Of a stretch of 64,000 nt of DNA, positions 12,901 through 24,582 are shown in pieces. Below the pieces are notes generated by a model that searched no databases, had not been told where the DNA came from, and was given only the letters and a program-made list of their open reading frames with translations. Both the position numbers and the translations under genes were made by a program. Source of the DNA: Augochlora pura (Eukaryota; Arthropoda; Insecta; Hymenoptera; Halictidae); assembly GCF_028453695.1 (NCBI RefSeq), contig NC_135774.1, positions 20,894,001 to 20,958,000 on the forward strand, in the 5' to 3' direction. Position 1 is the stretch's first letter; each line of letters opens with the position of its first letter.

Positions 12901-13921
12901 TACTTGGGCGCCGCTGCGCCAAATTTATAGCGAAAACTTTAACGCTATAACATTCAACGCTGAATGTTAAAATGATGGTCTGAATGCCGGCTTACTAAAC
13001 CAGCTACTTTACCCCGCAGAAAATCCTATTACAGTTTACGCTTTCACTCGTAAGCCACCGGGCACGTGATAAATATGAAATAAGGATTTAACTTCTAATC
13101 ATTTAGCGAACACCGCGAAATACGTAAACACGAATCACATACCGCGCGGTTGGATGTATATTCGATGCACGTGTCACGTTGGGAAAATGAAATATTTCAC
13201 CCTTTACGGGCGGAAGTATTTTCTTTAATGTCTATTTGCAGACAATTTGCGAAGCATTTACTTTTACAGTTATTGGCTATCTTCGAGACCTTGTATAATT
13301 AATATGTTTACGTCACCTTGAGAAAAGAACTGAAATTATTAACTAAACTAAAATTATAATAACTAGATTATAATAAAGTAAAATTATATTAGTATATAAC
13401 TTAAATGTTACATTGTCCCATGAAGGGTTGAATAGGTTATTTTGCTGTGTCATTTGCGCGAGACTTTAATAAAAGTAAGAATTGGATATCATAATTTTTA
13501 ATAATGAATTAATAATGAATTAATAATGATTCACAATAATGTCAAGATTAAATTCATTTAAAGTTCATACATTTTTTATTAAATTATATGTTTGAGTAAA
13601 AAATATATTAAACATTTCTATGTTCAAGCATTCGATAGAAGATAATAATGAATGTATACTTCCATATTTATTATCATTATATACTTCCATATTTTCAATT
13701 GAATGATATATTTCATAAAAATGTTATATTTAATCAAATTACAAAAAAAAATCAAACATATACAGTATAATCACAGTAACTTGCACACTCTTCGAAAAGA
13801 TTGCGACAACTAACCAGTTAGCGCGCATCGCGTAAAATTCTATTCTTTTGGTCGCGATATCCTGAACACCATTAAAATCCACGAATCAAAATCGTAGGGA
13901 TCCGAGGGAAAGTTTTCGACG
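9991..13921. other. AT-rich non-coding DNA
   Basis: No gene seen. There are degenerate short repeats built on TATTAAAA at about 11715-11800, an 11-bp tandem repeat (AATAATGAATT) at 13499-13530, and a 31-bp-spaced duplication of TATACTTCCATATTT at about 13655-13696. A moderately GC-rich patch at about 11040-11350 has no credible frame. Confidence 0.5.
12577..12620 (+). repeat. Dispersed 40-bp repeat
   Basis: ATGGACAATTTTTATTTTGC followed by ACAAAGATCCACGGTTTAAT. It matches 14600-14643 (same strand) and 7787-7827 (opposite strand). The identity falls off on both sides, which suggests a shared terminus or a short conserved core of an old element. Confidence 0.5.
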
Positions 13922-14257
13922 GTGGCGGGAAATAATCGGCAGAGGAATCAGGTACACCCGGGGGCTTGTATTTGCATGCGCGACGAAACGTATTTTTCAC
14001 CATGTGCAAACATTCCCATTTCAGCCGGCGCGGCGGGCGAACATAACCCATTCTACCCGGCTCAAATATACACCAAGGATGCGTTGATCTTGGAAAAATT
14101 CACGAGTATAAAGCCCCGATAAACTTTTCCTACCGATAAGCTTAGATATTCTCCGCGTCGCTCGTAAAGTCGCGACACAGAGGAAAAAGACTTTATGCCG
14201 TGCCGAGAAAGACATTGCTTCGGAAATTTCCAATATCGAGGAGCGCCGGGCACACAT

Positions 14258-14273
14258 GCGCGCGCGCGCGCGC
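14258..14273. repeat. (CG)8 microsatellite
   Basis: Sixteen bases of perfect alternating G and C, a potential Z-DNA-forming tract. A similar 17-base tract is at 50078-50094. Confidence 0.9.
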
Positions 14274-14599
14274 CCGCGTTTTCTTCTAACTAAGCCGCTG
14301 TCAATTATTCTTATGCTAAAATAATAGAGAGATATAACCGAGCGAAGTATCGGTAACAATTGCCGAGGATATATCGACTCCTATCATTGGACGATTATTA
14401 TTATACATAAAGAGGAACGTTGTAAAGTGTCAATATTATAGCGCGTTGATATTAGGCTAAGGATTTTCACGTGCTATGCATTTATCGTAAACATAAGTAG
14501 TTGAAATATAAAATTGGAAAGACGTAAGAACAACTTTGAATATCACAGAATTATTAGAAGTAACAATTTAATTTTCTTAATTTCTGTTTCCTGGAATCC

Positions 14600-14643
14600 A
14601 CGTGGAGCATTTTTATTTTGCACAAAGATCCACAGTTTAATTA
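14600..14643 (+). repeat. Dispersed 40-bp repeat
   Basis: CATTTTTATTTTGCACAAAG followed by ATCCACAGTTTAAT, nearly identical to 12588-12620. A third copy is inverted at 7787-7827. Confidence 0.5.
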
Positions 14644-17250
14644 TTAAACGCAGAGGAAAAAGTTACTTTTTTGGAAAGGAAAAAATTATTTTCTGTTAAG
14701 TTACACAAGTTACGAAAGTTACTTTTAAGCGAACTTTTGTGCTTAGAAGCATATAATAGCTTTTTGAAGCGATTAACTTTGAGTTATTTCTCTGAAAATC
14801 TCATTCACGAAGATTCTTATAAATAGAAAAGACATTTTATTAAACCACCGCTCCTTTAAATTTCCTATTTGTACATTTTATATTCGATGTAAAATATGCT
14901 TGAAAGCTTCGGAGACTTCACGAAACATTATAAATAAATGTAACACAATTTCGAGTTACATTTCAAGGGATAATTGAGTTTAACAACGTTGAGATATAAA
15001 TAAAACGCGTATTCAAATTTATGTATTGATTATCAGAGCTTCGTACGAGAAATTAAAATATTAAATTGACGAGACGAATGAAGCCAGCATTGTCAACATT
15101 CGTGGACATTTCAACATGTTCAGATATTTAACAATGATATATATGCTATTGTTTCTCCATAAATACTGTCGCCCGTTTGTAACAATGTTTATGGAATGAA
15201 AACATGACAACTGCATATATTGATTTATCTCTAGACACAACAGATGTATAATGTTTCATTTAGGCCACTAGCACGGTTGCCATTTTTCGTTATTACGAGC
15301 GATGCTTCTGTGGCGAGGCACAGAATCCAAATGATTATTTATAGGAGGATAATGAGAAACTATATTTGTAAATAACGTAACGCTGGCATATCTCGAAGAA
15401 TTGAATGTCAGCAATAGTAATTGAAATACGATACAAGACTCAAATATACATGTACGGCTTGGAAAACAATCAGTATAAGTCCATTAACCTTAGAATTGAG
15501 ATTAATTAGGATTTTGTGAATTAGTTGTAAAAAACAAATAACGCGAGGCACAATATTTATTATCAATTTATTATTAAAACAAAAGAAGTTAATGCGTAAT
15601 TATTTTCTCTTTTCTTTTTTATTTTCGTAACGTCTAGATTATTAATCAAAAAATATATCTCTAAAATCTATTTCCCAGTTAATTATCAAAAGAATACATA
15701 ATTTACTTTTTAATCGTGCATCTGCTCTCGATGGAAGCGTTTTTAATCGCGAATTATGATTCAAGAAGATACAGGCCACGTATCGGGCATCTTTCCCCTA
15801 TCATTTGAACGCGTTATCTGTTGTGAAATCTTGATTCGAAAATCTCCGGTTCGTTGCGTTCTAACATTATCCTCGGAGCGGAAACAATTTCGTTATCCTC
15901 ATTCTTTGGTACACACATACAGGAAACGATTGCTGACTGAAGGAGTCCCGACATCTATCGCGATTGAAGCTGCAAAGGAATACGTCCGTGCATGCTTTCT
16001 TTGATCCCACCGTGAAAGGAAACGCCGGCAGAAGAATTGCCTAGGATCGCGGAAATATTGTTCAAGGTTGCTTGCCCGCTGCCCCCTCCCCGGCGCTACC
16101 ATCCTCGGATGATCACGTTTTAATGATGTTGTTTGTATCATAACTGTATTACCGCGGAACGAAGTTTTCTAATTTCCCCCCTCGGCGAGCAAGATTGTGA
16201 CTTACAACATTAACGCTCTCGTGTTTGTTACGCAACTTTTGACCCACCGCGGCGCCGAACCCGTGCGCCACGACACGCCTTCGAACGGTGAAACGCAAGA
16301 TCGGCACGCGGCGTTTTCCGCCCGGTAACAAGTGGAATTTAATTACTCGTTATTCTTTCATGTTAATAAGTGCCAACTAACCGCTGAACCATCCTGATGA
16401 AAAAAGTTGCGGCTAGAAATCCGAGAGAAGTCAGACGAGACGGTACAGTAATAAGAAATATTGTTTACAGTATTGTTGAAAGCGGTAACGAGAAAAATAC
16501 TTTTTCACATTTTTATGACGGCTTTGAAATTTTATTTTAATTTAATTTAATTTTAATGGCACTACTTTTCGAACAACCGCACAAACGGTGCAGCCAGAAA
16601 ATTACTAAAGCCATTATGTAAGATAATTATCTAAATTAATTCTTTTTAATTGAACATGTTATTCGAATAACAATTATTCATTACTCGTCATAACTTATTC
16701 TATCTGTTTATTCGCATAGAGATCGTAAGATTATTCGGGTACTTGTTGAACGTTTTTACATAATTTTATAAGAACATCAAGTACGTATAAAATTATAAAA
16801 TTACCAATGCCAACCTCTAGACAACCTTTTATTTAATTACGCATCAAGGACCTACCTATCCTAAAGTAACAAACATTAAAACAAACGGCGAAGAAGAACA
16901 TGTAAGAATTAAATCGATAAACAATGAAAAACAAATTTGTATTCCATCGTGTTCATACAAACTGCTTATTTTCTGTACGAATTCCGGCACGAATAAATTC
17001 TTATTCGACGAAAGTCCGATTCGGGTGCATTCTAATTTCAATAACGCCACCTCTTTCGGACCAGTTTTCATCTAGATTTTTTTTTACTCGACTGGATACC
17101 TCTATCCGATAGCGCCGAATAAAATTTTATTGGCCAGTCTTTATATCTCTTATCCGTTGTTCGAATCGAATTTTACTGGTCTCGTCCGCGAACTATGAAA
17201 AGTTTCCGCGCTATGAAACAGCGCCGGCACCGGAGCCGAATGCCCGGTAA

Positions 17251-17890
17251 AAGAATTCGTTAAACGAACAAGATCGTCGTCACGCGCGCGCCAAACGAAA
17301 CCGAACCCCACGGCCCGTCGATATTAGCCGCAACTTCCAGGCGGAAAGTTCCGCCGAAGACGACACGGGGGAGCCCCCGCGAGTTCCGCCTCCCCCCGCT
17401 GTAACGGAACACCGTAGGAACACTCGAGCATAATGGCCGCAACTTTAACCCTCCGCGGAGAGCCCGCCCCGGAATTCCCAGACATAACGCGCGCGACAAA
17501 CACGAAATCCACATTAATGTCCTCCAACGCGGTCCGCGACGAAGAACAAAGGGATCGGCTGAAAAGAGCGCGACAAACGCGCATCTCCGCGCCGTAAAAA
17601 GGAACAGAGACAAAGCGCGTAGGGCCGGAGGAGGAGGAGAAGGAGGAGAAGGAGGAGGAGGAGGAAAGAGTGAGAAAAAGGGAGGCTCCTCGGCAGAGGA
17701 ACGGCAGAGCGGCGGCCGTGTGTGGCGGCTAAAAAGTCTCACGCACTCGGAACCTCAAAGTCCCCTGAAAAACGAGACGCCTAAACGCACTACTTCCAAC
17801 AACGTTTGCCGGGGACAGCCCGGAGTCTTCTCTGCCATAAAAGTCTCTTCGCGGGGAGTTTGAAGAAGGGGTTGCTCGCCTCGCGTGGCA
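17251..17890. other. GC-rich island with a purine tract
   Basis: CpG-rich block with overlapping low-complexity frames on the minus strand rich in proline, serine and arginine. The frame at 17260-17742 (minus) owes its length to composition and to the GGA tract. No coding gene is supported; promoter or 5' UTR function is possible. Confidence 0.4.
17627..17666 (+). repeat. (GGA)n purine tract
   Basis: Interrupted GGA/GAA trinucleotide run of about 40 bases. It creates the proline/serine-rich stretch in a spurious minus-strand frame. Confidence 0.85.
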
Positions 17891-17892
17891 TG

Positions 17893-17910
17893 TACAGGGT
17901 GTGTAAAAAA
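17893..17910 (+). repeat. Possible solo TACAGGGTG-type transposon end
   Basis: TACAGGGTGTG begins at a TA, as in the 44882-45390 element. CTACACCCTC at about 17941-17950 could be a decayed inverted partner only about 50 bases away, but the pairing is weak. Confidence 0.3.
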
Positions 17911-18419
17911 GGATTTTGTCGCGGCTCTCATTGACGTGTTCTACACCCTCGATTCGGTGGAGATTCGATCAGTTAACTCCTTACTAAGGTGATCGTTCTT
18001 CTCAAAATCAACGGCTACGATTGTATTTTACTCATCTAAAGGAACGAACTCGCAAAAGCAACCATTTCGTTGTAATTTAATTCTCTATCGGATGTCGTTT
18101 CCCATTGACAGCACAATTTCAATTGTTCCACGGTTCATTGACAGGCATTGCGATGATTACGACGAGACACGATGCAGTCGTAAAATGATTTGACCGTGAA
18201 AGGAATGGTCAAGGTTAGAGTTCTTTCATCGGATCCCCCACCGAACCGAATGCGTAGAACACATCTACGATAACCGTGACGGAAACCTTTTTTACGCCCT
18301 GTACGTATTGCCACCGCGCCGCCCTTCGGTAGACACAGAGGCGCCTTTAACCGAGGCACAATTTTGTTCGTAGGAGGAAAAGGCTGCTGACTAATGGCGC
18401 GCGCTAATTGTGCCGCCTG

Positions 18420-19000
18420 CAGTACACGTACACTAGGTACCCCTTAGATATAACCAGAAAACGATGGGACAGGGGGGGGTGGCGAGGTGGTCGGAAGGGC
18501 AGAAGCTAGTGGATGGAAGATGGAAGGGTTTGGAGACCGGCTCGGTGTTCGAGAGGGACAAGGGAGAAGGTGGTAACGGGGCTCGGTTACGTGTACGTAC
18601 GCTTGCACACGGACACACGCTCTCGCCACCGGCACTAGAGAGGAACGAGCGCGGGGGGAGGAGGGACGCAGAGAGGGGACGCTTGGAACTTGCGATAAAT
18701 AGATTAAATTTGTCCCTCGACTCCCCCTTTTGACGGTGCGTTAAGCGGAAATAGATGGATGGCACGCGACCGGTATTATGTCGATATACTGCACCGTCGG
18801 CACGCTAATAATCGACCGGCCCGATGCATTTCGCAGCGAGGCACACTATCGCGAGGACAAGGCAAACAGAGAGAGCCCGGGTATCCTCTTCGATCGTCGG
18901 CCAACGGTCACGGATACCAAAGACGGGCCGACGATCAAACGGGAATCTTGGACGACGGGCTGAGCCCGCGGTATCCACGAAAACGCGGACTGAGATCGAA
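18420..19000. other. GC-rich island
   Basis: CpG-rich block with a run of eight G at 18472-18479. Frames on both strands are open here without domains. An ATG frame at 18778-18963 (61 codons) has a fairly balanced composition but no homology I recognise, and it contains the hairpin at 18882-18946. Confidence 0.4.
18882..18946. ncRNA. Candidate microRNA-like hairpin
   Basis: GATCGTCGGCC (18892-18902) is perfectly complementary to GGCCGACGATC (18926-18936) across a 23-nt loop. Outside this 11-bp core, pairing continues with mismatches for about 10 more bases (TATCCTCTTC against AAACGGGAAT), giving arms of about 21 nt. Size and loop are like a microRNA precursor, but I do not recognise the mature sequence, and GC-rich DNA readily forms such stems. 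Either strand could be transcribed. Confidence 0.2.
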
Positions 19001-20793
19001 TTTTCAACCCTCTCGGATATTGTACGAAATTCGTTAACAGCGTTCAAATTTACTAGTTGGAATTTTATTCCTATTTTGGTTCGTGAAATATTTTATACGC
19101 GAAGAACATAAAGATTTGGAACAAAAGATTAATTTTCAGATCCGAAATTAAGTTCATCCAAACGCACAAGAATAAACAAATATAATACGTATTAAGTAAT
19201 ACTGATAAAATTTTAATGTGCAATGGAAACGATTCCGAAGTTATCGTCACATATTGAAGCATAAGATATTACAATGCTATTTATATAATATAATTAATTA
19301 AATTCATTCTTTTCTATTAGAAAATATACCTATATACGTAAATGTCACTTCTCTCAAATAATATTATTTATTTATGTATTTAGTAGTGCTTTAAACCATT
19401 TAGTAAGTACATACAGAGCTGTTACGTGTACATATGTTGTACATATACTTCTGCTATTACTTGAAGTGATAACGCATTGACCAGTTTGCGAAGCAAATAC
19501 TCCACTTCGTTCTTTTATTTTGACTTTTATTGCATGTGCTCAAAGTACTTATTTAACAATGAACATACTTTCAGAATTTGTTCTAAAAATTAATCCTCTT
19601 GTAGATCACAATCACCATTTTACATAGAGAGTTATTCCTTTTCCACGTATTATTCACCTTTTTTTCTCGATGAAATTCACTTGCGTAAAATTGTTTACAA
19701 CAAAAATCATATTGAATTAAAAAATTCATACAAATATATTTATACAAATATATTCGATAAGAGACGACCAACTATGATCTCTGAATCGGTGAATCATATT
19801 TACAAAAAGATGAATTCAATTTGGAAAGCTACGATTAAGATCTGCGAAAAGATGACGTGAAAAGAGGTTGATTTAAAAATCATGAGCCTGGAGTTGACTA
19901 TTACACCGTGGGCGAAGCAAATATATTGTTACCAGACGTTCGTGTCAACTTCGAAGGATATAGTCGTTTGAAGGGTCAGCCAAGAACTTTCGCAAGTAAT
20001 TATACATGCACCCCATCATGCTTATGGAGTACGATGTGTATCTCCACGGTTTTTGGATAATTACTAAATCTTCGAAAATTGTTTTCGACACGATACTCTG
20101 AATAATATAGAACTTATGTGCTTTATACCGCGTTACTAATTAGATACTAAATTTTTTATTTAACGATAAACCTTTTACTTTCTTGTCACTTCGAGTAATA
20201 GAAAAATTTCAGAAGGTTATTAGAATCATTGTCTAGTAAACTGATCCTTCTATCATCTAAAAAATATTCGAATCATTTAGTCCGGTTTAAAAAATAAAAT
20301 ATCCCGTTTTTCAACTGATTCGCTACCGTATAGTATAATAACTTTTACAAATGCAAACCGACTACATTCAGGTACATTTTCAACTGAACTAAACTGTGCT
20401 GTACAACCGATAAAGTTAGTTTATTCGAACGGAAGTGTACATATAAATTCACAAGTAGTAAAACGTTTACAAGTGACCGAAGCTGGTAATGTTTTTGTCC
20501 TCGAACTTGGTCGGAAAGTGATGGTTGATTGATTAACCACTGAAGGGTAAGTTTCTCGACACGGAAAAGTTAAATGTTCCGGAAACCACTCTACGACGGT
20601 AACCGAATGGTAGCCGAATGTGACGGTTTGTAAGCTTGACCAACTATAACTCCGTCGACAACGCGTCGGCTATTTAGTCTATTTCGCGAAGCATGATTTG
20701 AAACGAGTGGCTCAGAAGCCTTAGTTTCCGGAAACGTTTTACCATTGTTACAAAAGTGTGCACACGCCGTTCTATGCTTGTCGCAACGTTAGC

Positions 20794-20835
20794 AGATTCG
20801 AGAGTTTAGATTCGAGAGTTTGGATTCGAGAGTTT
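20794..20835 (+). repeat. 14-bp tandem repeat, 3 copies
   Basis: Unit AGATTCGAGAGTTT at 20794, 20808 and 20822, the third with one substitution, followed by a decaying fourth (AGATCCGA). Confidence 0.9.
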
Positions 20836-21450
20836 AGATCCGATCGATTTTACGGCATCGACGTGACTGCTTTGCTACTTTGAAAATTAATATTTCAATC
20901 GTGTCCTCAGCCTGTCATTATTTTCATTCCCTTTCTTATTGCCACTTTTTCTTTTTATCGCGAATGCTTCGAGCTTTAATTTAGAAACTGAGAATTTCGC
21001 AGTTTATCGTCAGCTTCAACAGCAATTATAATAAATCCTTTCAGAGTCGTGACACGACTGCGAGCCGACGCTGCCATTTTAAAGGTTTTCTATTGTGCTT
21101 TCGAAACGTGTGCATCGATTCGGTATTCCGTACTTTCGCTCTGGCAATAACGAACAGCGAAATGGTCTAACTTCTGCTCGCAATTCGCAAATTTCTGTAC
21201 GTCGTGTCGTCGTACAACTGCCAATAATTTAGCACAGAAATATCGAAGCGCGTGTTCGCAAATAAAAGTTTTTTAAATAACGCCTTGGTTGACAAATTGC
21301 GAAAAAAAGAACCGTCTTCAGGTCAGATATTTTTAACGGAGATCGGCAAAAATTTTTATTCGGCAGTCTCGATTAAATATGACATTGAATACGAAAATAA
21401 ATAATCGTATGAATAAATAGACGGAATCATTTGTGTAGACTTATAAACTT

Positions 21451-21475
21451 ATGTATAATTTTGATACACCCTGTA
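21451..21475 (-). repeat. Solo TACAGGGTG-type transposon end
   Basis: ATGTATAATTTTGATACACC followed by CTGTA. It is nearly identical to 3961-3985 and ends in the reverse complement of TACAGGGTG. No partner end was found upstream. Confidence 0.45.
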
Positions 21476-21868
21476 TATTAAATATATAAAAATCGGCGTT
21501 CGTTGTGCTATATTATGTAAGTTTCTGAGAGTGAGTTTTGACGTGGAATGATGTATACGTATTATGCTACAGATACATCTTCCCACGAGTATTCAAGAGC
21601 TAACATGTGCAATCGGTAGACAAGATATAGGGAGCTCGTAAAATTAAATCTCCAAGGGACGGTATTGCTATCGAAGCGAGACTTAATCACGCTGATACAG
21701 GAAATTTGATAACCTGAAAACTCCAATCTTTTATGTCGCAGATTCAATAGATTCTTGGGGTCTACAAATCTGCGCGACGGAATTGTGAAAAATTTGCTTT
21801 TCACGTTTCACTTCTACTTTAAAATTTTCCTCATATTTTCTCCATTAAAGGAAAAACAAAATTTCTTA

Positions 21869-22452
21869 TTCTCCTTTGTTCTTAAATTAACCTCAAAATG
21901 AACTTTAAACTAAATTGAACTGTAAATTAAAATTAACTTAAAATTAGAAATAGCTTCTATGTAAAATTAAGTTTAAATTAAAATTGACTTGAAATTATAA
22001 TATAAATTATAATATAAATAAAATTCTCTTTTGTTCTTAAATTAACCTGAAAATGAACTTCAAACTAAATTGAACTGTAAATTAAAATTAACTTAAAATT
22101 AGAAATAGCTTCTATGTAAAATTAAGTTTAAATTAAAATTGACTTTAAATTATAATATAAACTATAATATAAATAAAATTCTCTTTTGTTCTTAAATTAA
22201 CCTGAAAATGAACTTCAAACTAAACTGCACTGTAAATTAAAATTAACTTAAAATTAGAAATAGCTTCTATGTAAAATTAAGTTTAAAATAAAATTGACTT
22301 GAAATTATAATATAAATTATAATATAAATAAAATTCTCTTTTGTTCTTAAATTAGATTGTAAATTAAAATTAACTTAAAATTAGAAATAGCTTCTATGTA
22401 AAATTAAGTTTAAAATAAAATTGACTTTAAATTATAATATAAATTATAATAT
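21869..22452 (+). repeat. 155-bp satellite array, about 3.8 copies
   Basis: The marker TTCTC(C/T)TTTGTTCTTAA begins at 21869, 22024, 22179 and 22334, giving an exact period of 155 bp. Copies two and three are almost identical; copy one differs at a few sites. Copy four lacks about 31 bases just after the marker. The unit is nearly pure AT and is itself built of smaller AATTAAAATTAACTT-like blocks. No coding capacity. Confidence 0.92.
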
Positions 22453-23939
22453 AAATTAAATATAAATTAAAATTAATTTTGAAATTAACGTCATTTTTAA
22501 TAGACTTATCGAAGAAATCCACGAGCCTCGAAGATGTGTGATCAAAGCTATTTGTCCAAAGACTGATAAAGATTTCCGTGGATCTGGGTCGTCGTTAATT
22601 GTGCCCGTTCCGTTTCCAATCAATTGTCAATTACAATTAAATATACATTGCATGTCATGCTATCGGTACAAGAACTAATTGTTTCGTCACATCGGAAACT
22701 GTTCGCAACCATATCCCGCAACATATTAGGACCAAATGTCGATTTGAAATATTGATACAACATCATAAATAATGTAATCGGGTCAACAGATTATACGTAT
22801 TACATTATACTTTGTATTTTTCAAAATGAAAAAGAGTCTGCGCCGACAATTACATCAACATTCAGCGTTTCATGTGTGTACCGCGTTATATCTGAACCAA
22901 CTTTACTTCGTCACATTTTTTAAGTACACGCGAATGCTCATTTCCATGAACCGTACCTTTGAGATATGTACCGATGTTATCAAACAAAAAAGTTCAGTTT
23001 ATTCCCACCCATTATTAAAACAATTATCAGTAAGGTAAATGCCCCTATTAACAGCCGCGTTCCTATTACCGCACCAGTTGCTCGATTCGTGTGGCCGAAA
23101 GCTAGAAATATACACGAGAGGCTTAACTGCTTCACTTTATAATTCGCTTGTATTTCTGAGTGGTCATTATATTTAATAACAAGTTTAATATTAACATTTT
23201 CATTCCGGTTTTGGATAGAAGATTTCGTAGGCTATTCATCTGTTAACAGTGCTATGTCCGATGTGACTGGACAACTATCTAATTCGAATCATACGCCTTA
23301 ACTGTATATTAATGACATAATAGCGCGTTTTTTGTTTAGAACGTGTTATTTTATTTATTTTCTTTATTCATTGCACCAGCCGTATAACAGATGTGTTTCT
23401 GTAATTAAATGTTAACGTAGTTGTTTTTACATCACAAAGAAGTGGTATTATTCTTCGTTACGAGAATAAAAGTTTTTCTTAAAACTTTTAAATTAAATTT
23501 TCTCCTATTTCGAATATTTTAGTGCCAAGACAAAATAAAATGAACAAATGAAAAGACATGAAGAATTTCTTGGAGATGTTAGAGGGACTAGTTTCATAAC
23601 AGTTGAAGCCATTTAGCTCAATTTTTATAGTTATTTCGTTTTAGAATACGTTATTGTATATCTTTACATTTGCTTCAGTATTTTCGTGTAAAAGTATCCA
23701 TTTTTATATATCGTGCATCGTTTACGTTACCAAAGATGAACAGTGCATCACCGACGAATTAGAACTTACCTAAAACAAAAAGAACAACGAAATTATTACA
23801 TGAGTCAACGTAAGTCAACATCTGCTACTACACAATAGCAGATTACAACTATATTAACAGTCAACGTAATCATGGGACCACTGTCGCTGACATTCTCAGT
23901 AGCCTTGTATAATACACGACTCACCGGGATCTACAATTA
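22453..23939. other. AT-rich non-coding DNA
   Basis: No gene seen. The first 40 bases continue the AT-rich motif of the preceding satellite without its period. Confidence 0.55.
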
Positions 23940-24582
23940 TTAGGTTGGTAATAAAATAATGTCGGTTTTCAAACTATATCTTTAAATCGACATATCACAA
24001 ATCGGAACAAGGTTTTTTTTAATCATAATAGGGCCCATTACAATCTACACATTCTTGCCAATAAATTGAAGGGTGGTTAATTCCAGTAGCGTAAAATTCT
24101 GTTGTTCTGGAATTGATAAATTCTTCGAACGAATGTTACACGAACTTGCTTGGTTTCCATTACGAAGTTGTGACGACTACCTTCGCCATTCGCCAGCAGA
24201 TGGATTCCTTTCCCGCAACTACCTAAAACCGTTCCGATCTGTATATTATATGTTATACACCTTGCCCTTATCCCTGTCTAAGGCAGGGCCCGCTAGAACG
24301 CCTTACTGACGAGTCCCCTAGCGAGTCCGGGACGTAACAGTCTCCTCTCTCTTTTTCCGCTCCTCCAAACCTCCAAATTTCCAATTTTCCTCACAAAGTC
24401 AATAACTTCAAGTGAGCACAAATTAACAGTAAAAACAAAAGTATACCTATCAGCATGTAGCATGACATTTGCACTGTAAGATGACGTTGGAAGGTAAACA
24501 GAAAAAAGTGAATTGATATCCCAAAACGTGCGTCAAAGTTCGAAAACCGACATAACCTGACATTAATTTCTTACCAACCTAA
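23940..24582 (-). mobile_element. Mariner-derived element with replaced middle
   Basis: The left end begins TTAGGTTGGTAATAAAATAA and the right end is its inverted counterpart, with 2 mismatches in the first 24 bases and then a 10-base indel. Both are flanked by TA (23938-23939 and 24583-24584), the mariner/Tc1 target duplication. At 643 bp it is about half the length of an autonomous mariner. The minus strand keeps the C-terminus of a mariner transposase (24019-24126) and an apparent 5' leader next to the right end. The part in between, about 24134-24339, does not look like mariner. Confidence 0.85.
24019..24126 (-). pseudogene. Mariner transposase C-terminal fragment
   Basis: The minus strand encodes 35 residues and a stop: it starts EEFINSRTTEFYATGIN and ends with a tryptophan-containing WQECVDCNGPYYD. 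This is the characteristic tail of mariner transposases (FYxxGI, then W..C...G.Y). The N-terminal helix-turn-helix and the catalytic D,D34D core are absent, and upstream in the same frame a stop appears at once. The fragment cannot encode an active transposase; it lies within the TA-flanked element 23940-24582. Confidence 0.85.

Larger units (their letters stand above)
13922..17250. other. Non-coding DNA, mixed composition
   Basis: A GC-richer part lies at about 13910-14280 and another at about 15990-16330; between and after them the sequence is AT-rich. No frame carries a recognisable domain. No RNA gene was found. Confidence 0.5.
19001..21868. other. AT-rich non-coding DNA
   Basis: No gene or RNA gene seen. 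Contains the small tandem repeat at 20794-20835 and the solo transposon end at 21451-21475. Confidence 0.55.

Noticed and set aside
24134..24339. TGTTAC...GTAACA segment inside the mariner as a solo LTR
   Set aside because: The flanking bases (ACGAA and GTCTC) are not a target duplication, and no primer-binding or polypurine sequence is present. Left as an unexplained insert.
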